From the NCBI RefSeq assembly GCF_000154785.2, contig NC_015730.1, forward strand, positions 3,867,501 to 3,931,500: a DNA stretch of 64,000 nt, given 5' to 3'. The notes under the pieces were generated by a model. The model saw only the letters and a list, made by a program, of their open reading frames with translations. It did not search any database and was not told the origin of the DNA. Both the position numbers and the translations under genes were made by a program. The DNA comes from Roseobacter litoralis Och 149 (GTDB lineage: Bacteria > Pseudomonadota > Alphaproteobacteria > Rhodobacterales > Rhodobacteraceae). Shown piece after piece: positions 23,948 to 32,558 of this stretch (positions are counted from its first letter, which is position 1; each line of letters begins with the position of its first letter).

Positions 23948-26713
23948 CTATTCTGCAGCCACCTGATTTTTCGTGGCCTCAACCCGGACAGCGGAAAACT
24001 TGAACTCCGGGATTTTACCGAAGGGATCGACCGCAGGGTTGGTAAGGATATTTGCAGCAGCCTCGACAAAGGCGAATGGCAGAAACACCATGTCAGGTGA
24101 GACGGCACGATCCTCACGCGCCATGATAGAAATGCTTCCGCGCTTGGTGGTCAAGGTCACGTGCTCTCCCGGAGCCACACCGAGTTTACGCAATGTGGAT
24201 GGGTGCAGCGAACAGTTTGCTTCCGGCTCCAGCCCATCGAGCACATGCGAGCGCCGCGTCATCGAGCCCGTGTGCCAATGTTCAAGCTGCCGCCCGGTGG
24301 TCAGAATCATCGGGTATTCAGCATCCGGAACATCATCCGGCGGTATCACACTGGCCGGTGTGAACCGCGCGCGCCCATCCGGTCGGGGGAAGCCATCGCC
24401 AAAGACGATCGCCTGCCCCGGATCCTCGGGGCTGAGGGAAGGGTAGGTCACGGCGTTTTCATTTTCCAGACGGTCCCAAGTGATGTTTTCAAGACTGCGC
24501 ATGTTCTGCTTCATCTCTGCAAAAACATCTGCGGGGCTGTCATAGTTCCAATCCAGTCCAAGGCGTTTGGCCAATTCAACTTCGATCCACCAATCGGGAC
24601 GCGCGTCACCGGGTGGGGACACCGCAGGGCGGCCCATCTGAACCTGACGATTGGTGTTGGTGACGGTACCTGCTTTTTCCGCAAAGGCGCTGGCCGGCAG
24701 AATGACATCGGCATAGTTGGCGGTTTCCGTGATGAAGATATCCTGCACAACCAGATGGTCGAGTTTCGCAAGCGCTTTACGCGCATGCTCAACATCCGGA
24801 TCAGACATCGCGGGGTTTTCACCAAGGATATACATGCCCTTAATCTTATCATCGTGCACCGCATCCATGATCTCGGTCACGGTCAGACCACGCTCGTTAG
24901 AGAAATCCGCAGACCCCCAGACCTTGGTAAAGGCAGAACGCACACCGTCGTCCGTGACGGGCTGATAGTCCGGCAGGAACATCGGGATCAGACCCGCATC
25001 GGACGCGCCTTGCACGTTGTTCTGACCGCGCAACGGATGCAGGCCAGCGCCGGGCCGCCCGACCTGTCCGGTCATCAGCGCCAGCGAAATCAAGCACCGC
25101 GAGTTATCTGTGCCGTGGATGTGCTGGCTTATTCCCATGCCCCAGAAGATCATCGCGGCTTTGGCACCCGCAAAGGTCCGCGCAACATCCCGCAGAGTTT
25201 CCGCATCAATTCCGCAAATCCCGGCCATCGCCTCAGGGCTGAAATCTGCAAGATGCGCTTTCTCTGCCTCCCAATTTTCGGTGTAGGCTTCGATATATTG
25301 CTGGTCGTAGAGTTTTTCCTCAACGATTGTGTGCATGATTGCGTTCAGCATGGAGACATCCGCACCGGGCCGGAACTGAAGCATATGGCTCGAAAAACGT
25401 TTGAGTGCCTGCCCCCGTGGGTCCATCACAATCAGCTTGCCGCCGCGTTTGGTGAACTGTTTGAAGAAGGTCGCCGCAACGGGATGGTTCTCAATCGGAT
25501 TACAGCCAATCGCAATGGCCACATCCGCGTTTTCAATTTCGTTGAATGTCGCTGTCACAGCGCCCGAGCCGACGTTTTCCATCAATGCCGCCACCGAGGA
25601 CGCGTGACACAGACGCGTACAGTGATCGACGTTATTGTGGCCAAACCCCTGACGGATCAGCTTTTGAAACAAATACGCCTCTTCATTGGTGCATTTGGCC
25701 GACCCGAAACCGGCAATCTCGCGGCCGCGGCCCTTCATGCCCGCGGCGGCAAAATCCAGCGCCTCATCCCATGATGCTTCGCGGAAATGGCTTTGCCAGT
25801 TCGCCGGGTCGACATTCAGACCTTTCGCAGGCGCATCCTCGCGCCGGATCAGCGGTTTCGTCACGCGATGGTCGTGATGGATATAATCAAACCCGAAACG
25901 ACCTTTGACACAAAGCCGCCCTTCGTTCGCGGGGCCGTTGATCCCCTCGACGTATTTGACCTTGTTGTCCTTGACCTTCAGGGACACCTGACAACCGACG
26001 CCGCAGAAGGGGCAGATGCTTTCGACTTCCTTGTCGAAATCCGCGCTGTCACCGACCTGATTATCATCAACAACCGTCGACGGCATCAGCGCGCCGGTCG
26101 GGCAGGCCTGCACACATTCACCGCAGGCCACGCAGGTGCTGTCGCCCATCGGGTCGGCCATGTCGAATGTCGGATAGGAATCATGCCCGCGCCCGGCCAT
26201 GCCGATCACGTCATTGACCTGAACCTCGCGGCAGGCGCGCACACAAAGACCACATTGAATGCAGGCATCCAGATTGACGGACATCGCGACATGGCTGTCA
26301 TCGAGCAGGGGAATGCGGCCCTCTTCCAGCTTTGGGAAACGGCTTTCTTGCACGCCACTGTGCGCGGCCATGTCCCACAGGTGGCTTGATTTGTCATGCG
26401 CCACATCCTGTTCGGGCTGATCGGCAACAAGCATCTCAATGACCATCTTACGCGCACTCTCTGCACGGGCTGAGTTGGTGGTCACGACCATGCCTTCGCT
26501 GGGTTCGCGAATGCAGGACGCAGCAAGCGTGCGTTCGCCTTCGATCTCTACCATGCAGGCGCGGCAGTTGCCGTCAGGGCGATATCCCGGCGCGGGTTTG
26601 TGACACAAATGCGGGATCACAAGACCCCGACCATTGGCCACTTCCCAGATCGTCATTCCAGTATCGGCCTCGACACTTTGACCGTCGAGCATAAAGGTAA
26701 TCTTGTCAGCCAT
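23948..26713 (-). CDS. fdhF: Formate dehydrogenase alpha subunit (FdsA type), unaccompanied
   Basis: A 921-aa molybdopterin enzyme. Its N-terminal [2Fe-2S] domain has HLCHKP...NCRAC (C37-C53). Two 4Fe-4S ferredoxin motifs follow (CIQCGLCVRAC at 151-161, CVACGECVQAC at 194-204), then the catalytic-domain cluster CPFCGVGC (234-241). The molybdenum ligand is Cys369 with His370 in CTRLCHASSV, so no selenocysteine is needed. The C-terminal dinucleotide-binding domain is complete. GGAG precedes the ATG at 26713. Partner genes for FdsB/FdsG (NAD and FMN) or fdhD are not adjacent. Confidence 0.93.
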   Translation of the reverse strand: MADKITFMLDGQSVEADTGMTIWEVANGRGLVIPHLCHKPAPGYRPDGNCRACMVEIEGERTLAASCIREPSEGMVVTTNSARAESARKMVIEMLVADQPEQDVAHDKSSHLWDMAAHSGVQESRFPKLEEGRIPLLDDSHVAMSVNLDACIQCGLCVRACREVQVNDVIGMAGRGHDSYPTFDMADPMGDSTCVACGECVQACPTGALMPSTVVDDNQVGDSADFDKEVESICPFCGVGCQVSLKVKDNKVKYVEGINGPANEGRLCVKGRFGFDYIHHDHRVTKPLIRREDAPAKGLNVDPANWQSHFREASWDEALDFAAAGMKGRGREIAGFGSAKCTNEEAYLFQKLIRQGFGHNNVDHCTRLCHASSVAALMENVGSGAVTATFNEIENADVAIAIGCNPIENHPVAATFFKQFTKRGGKLIVMDPRGQALKRFSSHMLQFRPGADVSMLNAIMHTIVEEKLYDQQYIEAYTENWEAEKAHLADFSPEAMAGICGIDAETLRDVARTFAGAKAAMIFWGMGISQHIHGTDNSRCLISLALMTGQVGRPGAGLHPLRGQNNVQGASDAGLIPMFLPDYQPVTDDGVRSAFTKVWGSADFSNERGLTVTEIMDAVHDDKIKGMYILGENPAMSDPDVEHARKALAKLDHLVVQDIFITETANYADVILPASAFAEKAGTVTNTNRQVQMGRPAVSPPGDARPDWWIEVELAKRLGLDWNYDSPADVFAEMKQNMRSLENITWDRLENENAVTYPSLSPEDPGQAIVFGDGFPRPDGRARFTPASVIPPDDVPDAEYPMILTTGRQLEHWHTGSMTRRSHVLDGLEPEANCSLHPSTLRKLGVAPGEHVTLTTKRGSISIMAREDRAVSPDMVFLPFAFVEAAANILTNPAVDPFGKIPEFKFSAVRVEATKNQVAAE

Positions 26714-26937
26714 GGTTTCCCGCTCCTCACATTTCCAAGGACTATATGAAACAACAGGTCTTTCAAGGAGTCCCAATCCCGACACCCGAAACCGAATTTG
26801 CGCCACCCCGTTTCCGATCGGAAAACCAATGGCGCCTATTGGCGGCGGCAGCGCGCGATTTACATCGCCCGATCCAAGCACCCTTTCCACCCTGCGCACA
26901 GTCGCCTACTAAAAGCGATACCAAGTAGAAAGAACGC

Positions 26938-27591
26938 ATGTCCCACATTACTCTTATTCGCCACGGTCAGGCAAATTCAGGCGCTACAGATGAGAAAAGC
27001 TATGACAAGCTGAGCACTTTGGGCCATCAGCAATCCGCGTGGCTGGGCGCGCATCTGAAGGCGCAAAGCCAACACCACGCGCGGCTGTTTACCGGAACAT
27101 TGAGGCGGCATGTCGAAACCGAGGCCGCGATGCAAACCGGCCTGTCACCGATCAGAGATGCGCGTCTGAATGAACTGGAATACCTGACGCTTGCGCGCGC
27201 GATGGAGCAAGAACATGGCGTACCCTTTCCCACGGATCAGGCCGGTTTCACAGCCCATCTGCCCATGCTCTTTGCCGCTTGGCAAAGGGATGAGATCGCC
27301 GGGGCACCAGAACGGTTTTCCGAGTTCGAAACCCGGATTTCAGAGGTTTTGCGCGAAATAGCCGAAGGGGATGGGCCCGCATTGGTTGTCACCTCCGGCG
27401 GGCTGATTTCCTGCGTCATGCGGCAGGTCCTGCGGTTGGATATCGATGCGATGGCGCAACTTGCGCTCGCGATCTACAACACATCGCAGCATCGGCTCTT
27501 TCCGATTGGTGGCCAGCTTTCGCCCACCATGTTCAACGCCATTCCGCATCTGGAAGACCCAAGCCGCCACTATGCTCAAACCCACGTTTGA
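26938..27591 (+). CDS. Histidine phosphatase family protein
   Basis: The 217-aa protein starts with LIRHGQAN, the catalytic RHG motif of the phosphoglycerate-mutase/SixA family, and has the second catalytic His region near VVTSGGLISCVMRQ, where the usual His is replaced by Ser-Gly-Gly context. It may be a phosphatase on small metabolites; the substrate is unknown. It heads a tight unit with a GST and a saccharopine-dehydrogenase gene (11 bp to the next start) and diverges from the formate dehydrogenase gene over 224 bp. Confidence 0.82.
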   Translation: MSHITLIRHGQANSGATDEKSYDKLSTLGHQQSAWLGAHLKAQSQHHARLFTGTLRRHVETEAAMQTGLSPIRDARLNELEYLTLARAMEQEHGVPFPTDQAGFTAHLPMLFAAWQRDEIAGAPERFSEFETRISEVLREIAEGDGPALVVTSGGLISCVMRQVLRLDIDAMAQLALAIYNTSQHRLFPIGGQLSPTMFNAIPHLEDPSRHYAQTHV

Positions 27592-27602
27592 AGGAGCACT
27601 CC

Positions 27603-28223
27603 ATGCGTCTCTATTATTCTCCCGGTTCGATTTCGATTGCCGTTGCAATCACCCTGTACGAAGCAGAATTGCCCTTTGAGGCCGTGAAGGTAAACTTCGG
27701 GGAGGCGGAGCAGACAAAACCAGCCTACCTCAACGTCAATCCCAAGGGCCGCGTTCCAACGCTGGAAACCGATGGTAACCACCTGACAGAAACCGGTGCG
27801 ATCCTTGAGTATATCGCCGCCCGGACGCCACAGGCTAAGCTGGTCCCGCAGGATGCGCTGAAGGCGGCACATATGCGCGCCGCGATGTATTACCTTGCAT
27901 CAACCATGCATGTGAACCATGCGCACCGCGTGCGCGGTAACCGCTGGGCAGATCGGCCCGAAAGCCTTGCCGATATGGCAGCCAAGGCACCTCAGACCAT
28001 GACGAACAGCGCCCGATACGTGGAAGAACATTGCCTCAGAGGTGACTTTGTCATCGGTGACCACCTGTCTATCGCCGACCCTTACCTGTTTGTGGTCTGC
28101 TCATGGCTTGAGGGCGACGGCGTGAATATGGCTGATTTCCCCGGGATCACGGCGTTTCAACAGCGGATGCACGCGCGCGACAGTGTGCAGCAAGCAATAA
28201 ACGCGGGGATGCTGCCATCATGA
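27603..28223 (+). CDS. Glutathione S-transferase
   Basis: A 206-aa two-domain GST: a thioredoxin-fold N domain (MRLYYSPGSISIAVAITLYE) with the cis-proline block GRVPTLETDG and the glutathione gamma-glutamyl contact LTETGAILEYIA, then a helical C domain with the capping motif DHLSIADPYLF. It most resembles beta-class bacterial GSTs, but the usual active-site Cys10 position is Ser, so a thiol role is unlikely. AAGGAG lies 7 bases before ATG 27603. Its stop overlaps the next gene (ATGA). Confidence 0.9.
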   Translation: MRLYYSPGSISIAVAITLYEAELPFEAVKVNFGEAEQTKPAYLNVNPKGRVPTLETDGNHLTETGAILEYIAARTPQAKLVPQDALKAAHMRAAMYYLASTMHVNHAHRVRGNRWADRPESLADMAAKAPQTMTNSARYVEEHCLRGDFVIGDHLSIADPYLFVVCSWLEGDGVNMADFPGITAFQQRMHARDSVQQAINAGMLPS

Positions 28224-29272
28224 CACATCTTTGGGTACGCGCGGAACAACGCGATAATGAAACACGGGTTGGGTTAACGCCTGATGGCGCACGCCAACTG
28301 ATTGCGTCAGGGGTCACTCTGACGGTTGAACAAAGCCCGACGCGCGTCATTCCCGATGCCGCCTATGATGCGGCGGGCTGCACACTGGCACCCGCGCACA
28401 GCTGGCCCACCGCACCGAAAGACGCGATCATCTTCGGCCTGAAGGAACTGCCCGAGGATGCAACGCCCCTGCCGCACCGCCACATCATGTTTGGCCATGC
28501 GTTCAAGGGGCAACCAGCGGGGCAGGTTCTGTTGCAGCGGTTTAAAGCGGGCGGGGGCACGCTACTGGATCTGGAGTATCTGGTAGATGACCAAGGCCGC
28601 CGGGTTTCCGCCTTTGGATACTGGGCAGGCTACGCAGGGGCTGCGGTCGCTTTGAAATGCTGGGCGGCGCAACAGCGTAACGACATCGCAGGCCCGGTCG
28701 CACCCTGTGACAGCGCGACGCACCTACTTGCCGATCTGCAAAGCGAGCTGATGGCGACTGGCACAAACCGCCCCACCGCGCTGATCATCGGGGCGCTGGG
28801 GCGCGTCGGGACAGGTGTGTTCGATCTCTGCTCGGCCATGGGTGTCGCCTGCACGAAATGGGACATGGCAGAAACCAAAACCGGCGGTCCTTTCCCCGAG
28901 GTGCTTGCGCATGATCTGTTTTTCAACTGTGTATTGGCGCGTCCCGGCACGCCCGTTTTTGTGCCCTCAGGCGCTGGCAGCGCGCCGCGGCAACTTTCGG
29001 TGATAGGCGATATCGCCTGCGATCCGGACAGCGATTTCTCCCCGATCAAGGTATATGAGCAAACAACCACATGGGCAGAACCAGCGCTGCGCGTATATGG
29101 CGATCCCGTTCTTGATGTTACGGCAATCGACAACCTGCCCTCCCTGTTGCCACTTGAAAGCAGCGAAGACTATGCCGCGCAATTGTTGCCAACACTGATG
29201 ACCCTCAAGGACAACGGCGATGTCTGGCACCGTGCCGAGGCGACCTATAGAACGCATCGCGAGCAGATTTAG
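28220..29272 (+). CDS. Saccharopine dehydrogenase, lysine-forming (LYS1 type)
   Basis: The 350-aa protein matches LYS1-like NAD-dependent saccharopine dehydrogenases: N-terminal alanine-dehydrogenase-like fold with the RAEQRDNETRVGLTPDGA start, KELP and GHAFKGQ blocks, and a Rossmann motif ALIIGALGRVGTG. It interconverts saccharopine with lysine plus 2-oxoglutarate. In this group the gene is likely catabolic or used for lysine balance. The start overlaps the GST stop by 4 bases; convergent with the SDR gene 3 bp away. Confidence 0.88.
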   Translation: MTHLWVRAEQRDNETRVGLTPDGARQLIASGVTLTVEQSPTRVIPDAAYDAAGCTLAPAHSWPTAPKDAIIFGLKELPEDATPLPHRHIMFGHAFKGQPAGQVLLQRFKAGGGTLLDLEYLVDDQGRRVSAFGYWAGYAGAAVALKCWAAQQRNDIAGPVAPCDSATHLLADLQSELMATGTNRPTALIIGALGRVGTGVFDLCSAMGVACTKWDMAETKTGGPFPEVLAHDLFFNCVLARPGTPVFVPSGAGSAPRQLSVIGDIACDPDSDFSPIKVYEQTTTWAEPALRVYGDPVLDVTAIDNLPSLLPLESSEDYAAQLLPTLMTLKDNGDVWHRAEATYRTHREQI

Positions 29273-29275
29273 CGG

Positions 29276-30007
29276 TCAGGAAAAGATACGGAAATACAGC
29301 CAGTCAGGCAGGAACTGGCTGCCCCGAAAAACCCAAGAGAACAGCGTCGGAAAACTGTTCTTGAAACGGTTGGTGTTCATATGCCGGAACATGTGATCCG
29401 CTGCCTCATCCGGCGTCATGATGAAGGGCATGGAAAAGTCGTTCTTGTCGGTCAGCTGAGTCTTGATGAAGCCAGGATTTGACACCTGTACGTCAACACC
29501 GCTGCCGCGCAGATCCGCGTACATGCATTCCGCCAGCGACATCGTACCTGCTTTTGATGCCGTGTATCCGATCGAACCGGGAAGCCCGCGAAATCCGGAC
29601 AGACTGCCGGTAATCACCACATGGCCCGCGCCTCTGGACACGAATTGCGGCACGATCCGCCCCATGACGCGCATCAGACCGGTGAAATTGATATCCGCCA
29701 TCGCGGTCGCTTTTTCGGCATCCCATTCCTGCGCCGCGAATGGCCAGTAGACACCCGCCAGATAGACCACGCCATCTATCTGGCCGATCGCGTTCGCGGC
29801 CTGATCGACACTTGCATCATCCGACACATCGACCACCTGAACCGAGCCTTCGTTCGGCAGGCTTTCCACAACGGCGGCCAGTTTATCCGCGGACCGGGCG
29901 GACACGATAACATGCGCGCCTGCGCGGCTCATCTTCAGCGCGAGCGCCGCGCCCAAACCGTCACTTGCGCCAACAAGCCAATATCGTTTGCCTTTCCAAT
30001 CGCGCAT
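29276..30007 (-). CDS. Short-chain dehydrogenase, last gene of the RpoE-type operon
   Basis: The 243-aa SDR has the nucleotide site GASDGLGAAL, NAG-equivalent LAGVYWP and the catalytic Tyr-x-x-x-Lys in YTASKAG. The substrate is unknown. ATG at 30007 shares one base with the stop of the preceding gene (TGATG), showing translational coupling. In Rhodobacter sphaeroides the corresponding gene, from memory RSP1087, closes the operon divergent from rpoE-chrR. Confidence 0.88.
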   Translation of the reverse strand: MRDWKGKRYWLVGASDGLGAALALKMSRAGAHVIVSARSADKLAAVVESLPNEGSVQVVDVSDDASVDQAANAIGQIDGVVYLAGVYWPFAAQEWDAEKATAMADINFTGLMRVMGRIVPQFVSRGAGHVVITGSLSGFRGLPGSIGYTASKAGTMSLAECMYADLRGSGVDVQVSNPGFIKTQLTDKNDFSMPFIMTPDEAADHMFRHMNTNRFKNSFPTLFSWVFRGSQFLPDWLYFRIFS

Positions 30008-30567
30008 CACGCTTCCTTGGGTCGCATGGTCGCAACGAGTTCTGCGACCTTGATGCCGAATTTTCTGAACTGGGAGCGGTTCATGATCGTCCCGTTCGGC
30101 GTCAGATACATCCAGTCGACGGTATTGAGAACATGACCGCCAGACGCCTCGGGCAGGCGAATGTCATATTTCAACAGCACGGTTGAGCCAGATTGCCTGC
30201 CCTGCCCTTCGCCGACAACATCGGACGCCAAGGCACGGATTTTGCCATCATTGCCAAGCGTCAGATGCCATTCGCGATCCTGAACGGTGCCATCATCATA
30301 GACAAACCGTTCTTTCATCACACCCTTGTTCCCTTCCCATGAGGCGTCAAAATCAGCGACAAAACGGCTGCTGACGCGCCCCAGTGGGCCATAGATCACA
30401 CCTTCGCACAGGATCGGCCCGTTAAGATGCTCGCGCACGTCAAAGGCGGGGTTTTCATCCTCGTAATCCTCGGGTGTCTGCGCGGTGAAGCTCCAGAAGG
30501 TCCGCCGCATCCAGACAAGAGCAAACGCAAGGAGCGCGCCGATCAGGATATAAAACCACATATTCAC
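30007..30567 (-). CDS. DUF3833 family protein
   Basis: A 186-aa protein with an N-terminal transmembrane or signal-anchor segment (WFYILIGALLAFALVWM) and a beta-rich domain (FVADFDASWEGNKGVMKERFVY, DWMYLTPNGTIMNRS) typical of DUF3833. No lipobox cysteine is seen. The function is unknown. The GTG at 30567 is preferred because AAGGAGG lies 8 bases upstream; the ATG two codons later is too far from it. Fourth gene in the RpoE-linked operon. Confidence 0.85.
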   Translation of the reverse strand: MNMWFYILIGALLAFALVWMRRTFWSFTAQTPEDYEDENPAFDVREHLNGPILCEGVIYGPLGRVSSRFVADFDASWEGNKGVMKERFVYDDGTVQDREWHLTLGNDGKIRALASDVVGEGQGRQSGSTVLLKYDIRLPEASGGHVLNTVDWMYLTPNGTIMNRSQFRKFGIKVAELVATMRPKEA

Positions 30568-30570
30568 ACT

Positions 30571-31800
30571 TCAGGCCTCCTTCAGGTCGGTCATCACCAG
30601 CAAGGCGATGGCGATTAGTTTCAAGGCGCAGGGCACCGCCGCATATAAAAACGTCAGCAACGCCAAAGCCTCCGGCGGGTTCTGCAACGACCCACTTTGA
30701 AAGCCAGCCCGTTCAAGCAGGGGCAACAAAGTGACTGCCGCAAAGGCCAAGGTCAGTTTCGAAACGAATGACCACAGCCCAAACCCCTCAGATGCCGACG
30801 GCGATATTTGCGCCATTCGAGACGCAAAAATTGCAGGTAGCAATGTCAGATCAGCCCCCAGAGTCGCCCCAGACGCCAAGCAGATCAGCGCAAACAGCAG
30901 CCAATCGCCGGGGCCGAGCGTTAAGGTAAGTCCAAAAGCGGCGATGGCCAGACCCATTGCCAGTAAAAGTACATTACGCGACCCAAAACGCTCTGCCAGC
31001 GCACTCCAAACCGGCGCAGCCAAAGCCGCTGACAGGAAAAAAATCAACAGCAGCGGCCCTTCGAAACCGGGCGCGGCAAGTTTGCTTTCCACATAGAATA
31101 AAAACAGTGTGGAACTGACGGCGACCGGGGCGGCATTGACCATGGCGATCAGCAATAGGCGCCGTGCCAACCGGTCTTTGAGAACGGTGCCAAACCCGGT
31201 GGACGGGGCAACGCCAGCCGTGCTCCATTCCTCTCTCATGGCCCAGACGGCCGCCAGGCCCAGCACGCAAAACCCAATGGCAAACCCCGCAAAGGGTGCA
31301 TCCATCGCGGCCCCCAAGGCGACGGGCGCGACCGAAGCCACGCATACGCCAGTGAGCGCACCGCTTTCGCGCCAACGTGCCAGACGCAGATGCCCCTGTC
31401 CGGGCATCGCATCCGCCTTGATCACACCCTGTGCGTAAAAGTTGATGGTCAGAAAGCTGAACGCTGAAAACACGAAAGTCAGGCACAGCCCGAACCAGAC
31501 CAGCGGGGGCAGCAAAGGCGGCACCGCAAAGAGCGCAACCATCGAGACAGCCATGATCACCGCGGCAATGGACACATAGGTGCGGCGCTGTGTGCGGGTT
31601 TTTTCCGCCAGTTTGCCCAGCAGCGGGTCCTGAACTACATCAAGCAGGCGCAGCCCGAACAGCACCGCCCCCAAGGCCGCGAGTGATACGCCAAATTCAT
31701 CCAGATAGAATTTCGGCGCGTGGATATATATCGGCAAGCCTGCCGCTGCCAGCAGAGCCGCAAAAAGAGAGTACGCGGGTAACCTCTGCGTCTTTTGCAC
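30571..31800 (-). CDS. Major facilitator superfamily transporter
   Basis: A 409-aa transporter with about twelve transmembrane helices and a GPH-symporter-like motif in the first half (LRLLDVVQDPLLGKLAEKTRTQRR). GTG at 31800 overlaps the upstream stop by one base (TAGTG), which I prefer to in-frame codons lying inside the upstream gene. The cargo is unknown; in this operon it might move a lipid-derived or sugar compound made under singlet-oxygen stress. Confidence 0.85.
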   Translation of the reverse strand: MQKTQRLPAYSLFAALLAAAGLPIYIHAPKFYLDEFGVSLAALGAVLFGLRLLDVVQDPLLGKLAEKTRTQRRTYVSIAAVIMAVSMVALFAVPPLLPPLVWFGLCLTFVFSAFSFLTINFYAQGVIKADAMPGQGHLRLARWRESGALTGVCVASVAPVALGAAMDAPFAGFAIGFCVLGLAAVWAMREEWSTAGVAPSTGFGTVLKDRLARRLLLIAMVNAAPVAVSSTLFLFYVESKLAAPGFEGPLLLIFFLSAALAAPVWSALAERFGSRNVLLLAMGLAIAAFGLTLTLGPGDWLLFALICLASGATLGADLTLLPAIFASRMAQISPSASEGFGLWSFVSKLTLAFAAVTLLPLLERAGFQSGSLQNPPEALALLTFLYAAVPCALKLIAIALLVMTDLKEA

Positions 31801-32558
31801 TAGCGAGACACTTCTTTTGACGGCGGTTTGGGACGTCCGCGATAAATAGCGCCCTTGATCCAGAGCTTGAGCGCCTGCCAATGGATCAGCGCCAAAACAC
31901 GGCGCGCGCCAAGAGGTCGGCGAAACGCGGCGCGCAGGATCGCCCGGTTGGTCAATGGTTTGCGATGGCCCGTCAGCGTGGCGATCAAGCCGCCATCCGG
32001 GCGCGCGTAATCAATCCAGATGCCAATGCGCGCATCCGTCACGTCAAAGCGGAATTTGTACCCGCCCTCGACCGGCTGAAAAGGTGAGACATGAAAAATC
32101 TTGGTCGCCAGAAGCGTGTCACTCGGTTCAATCGGGCGCTGGTCAGAATGCGCACACAGATAACTGTGCCGATCTCCGAAGGTATTGGACACCTCGGCGA
32201 TGACCGTGATCAAGGCCCCGTCAGAGCGACGGCATAACCAGAAACTCACAGGATTGAAAACGTGCCCCAACACCCGCGGCTGTGCCAGAAGTTCAATCGT
32301 TTCCACATCGCGGATCTGATGCTGGCCAAGCACGTCACGCACCCAAGAGGCACCGCGCCCCTGCCCCGGTGCACCGCCGTGATCAAGGTCCTTCAGACCG
32401 GTGAACCCGCGCCCGTTGCGCGAAAACAGCCATGGGGTTTTGACCTCCGCTTCGGCGTCCAGCAGCACATAATCCACCGAATAGCGAAACGCGTTGCTGA
32501 TCGCACCCTTGCGGCCATGATACGTCAGCCCGGCGATATGATCGATGCCTGAGGTCAC
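31800..32558 (-). CDS. DUF1365 family protein
   Basis: The 252-aa protein matches DUF1365 (GRKGAISNAFRYSVDYVLLD near the N terminus, RVLGHVFNPVSFWLC and KIFHVSPFQPVEGGYKFRF blocks). The family is usually encoded next to a flavin amine-oxidase-like gene and often cyclopropane-fatty-acid synthase, and is tied to lipid modification. Its ATG overlaps the stop of the flavoprotein gene (ATGA). From memory, homologous genes in Rhodobacter sphaeroides are RpoE targets linked to furan fatty acid synthesis; which step is encoded here is not proven. Confidence 0.88.
   Translation of the reverse strand: MTSGIDHIAGLTYHGRKGAISNAFRYSVDYVLLDAEAEVKTPWLFSRNGRGFTGLKDLDHGGAPGQGRGASWVRDVLGQHQIRDVETIELLAQPRVLGHVFNPVSFWLCRRSDGALITVIAEVSNTFGDRHSYLCAHSDQRPIEPSDTLLATKIFHVSPFQPVEGGYKFRFDVTDARIGIWIDYARPDGGLIATLTGHRKPLTNRAILRAAFRRPLGARRVLALIHWQALKLWIKGAIYRGRPKPPSKEVSR

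Noticed and set aside
24161..25774. A 537-codon plus-strand frame opposite the formate dehydrogenase gene
   Set aside because: Fully antisense to an unmistakable molybdoenzyme gene; codon-bias shadow.
23948..26713. Possible selenocysteine formate dehydrogenase
   Set aside because: The frame has no internal TGA; the molybdenum-ligand position is an ordinary cysteine codon.
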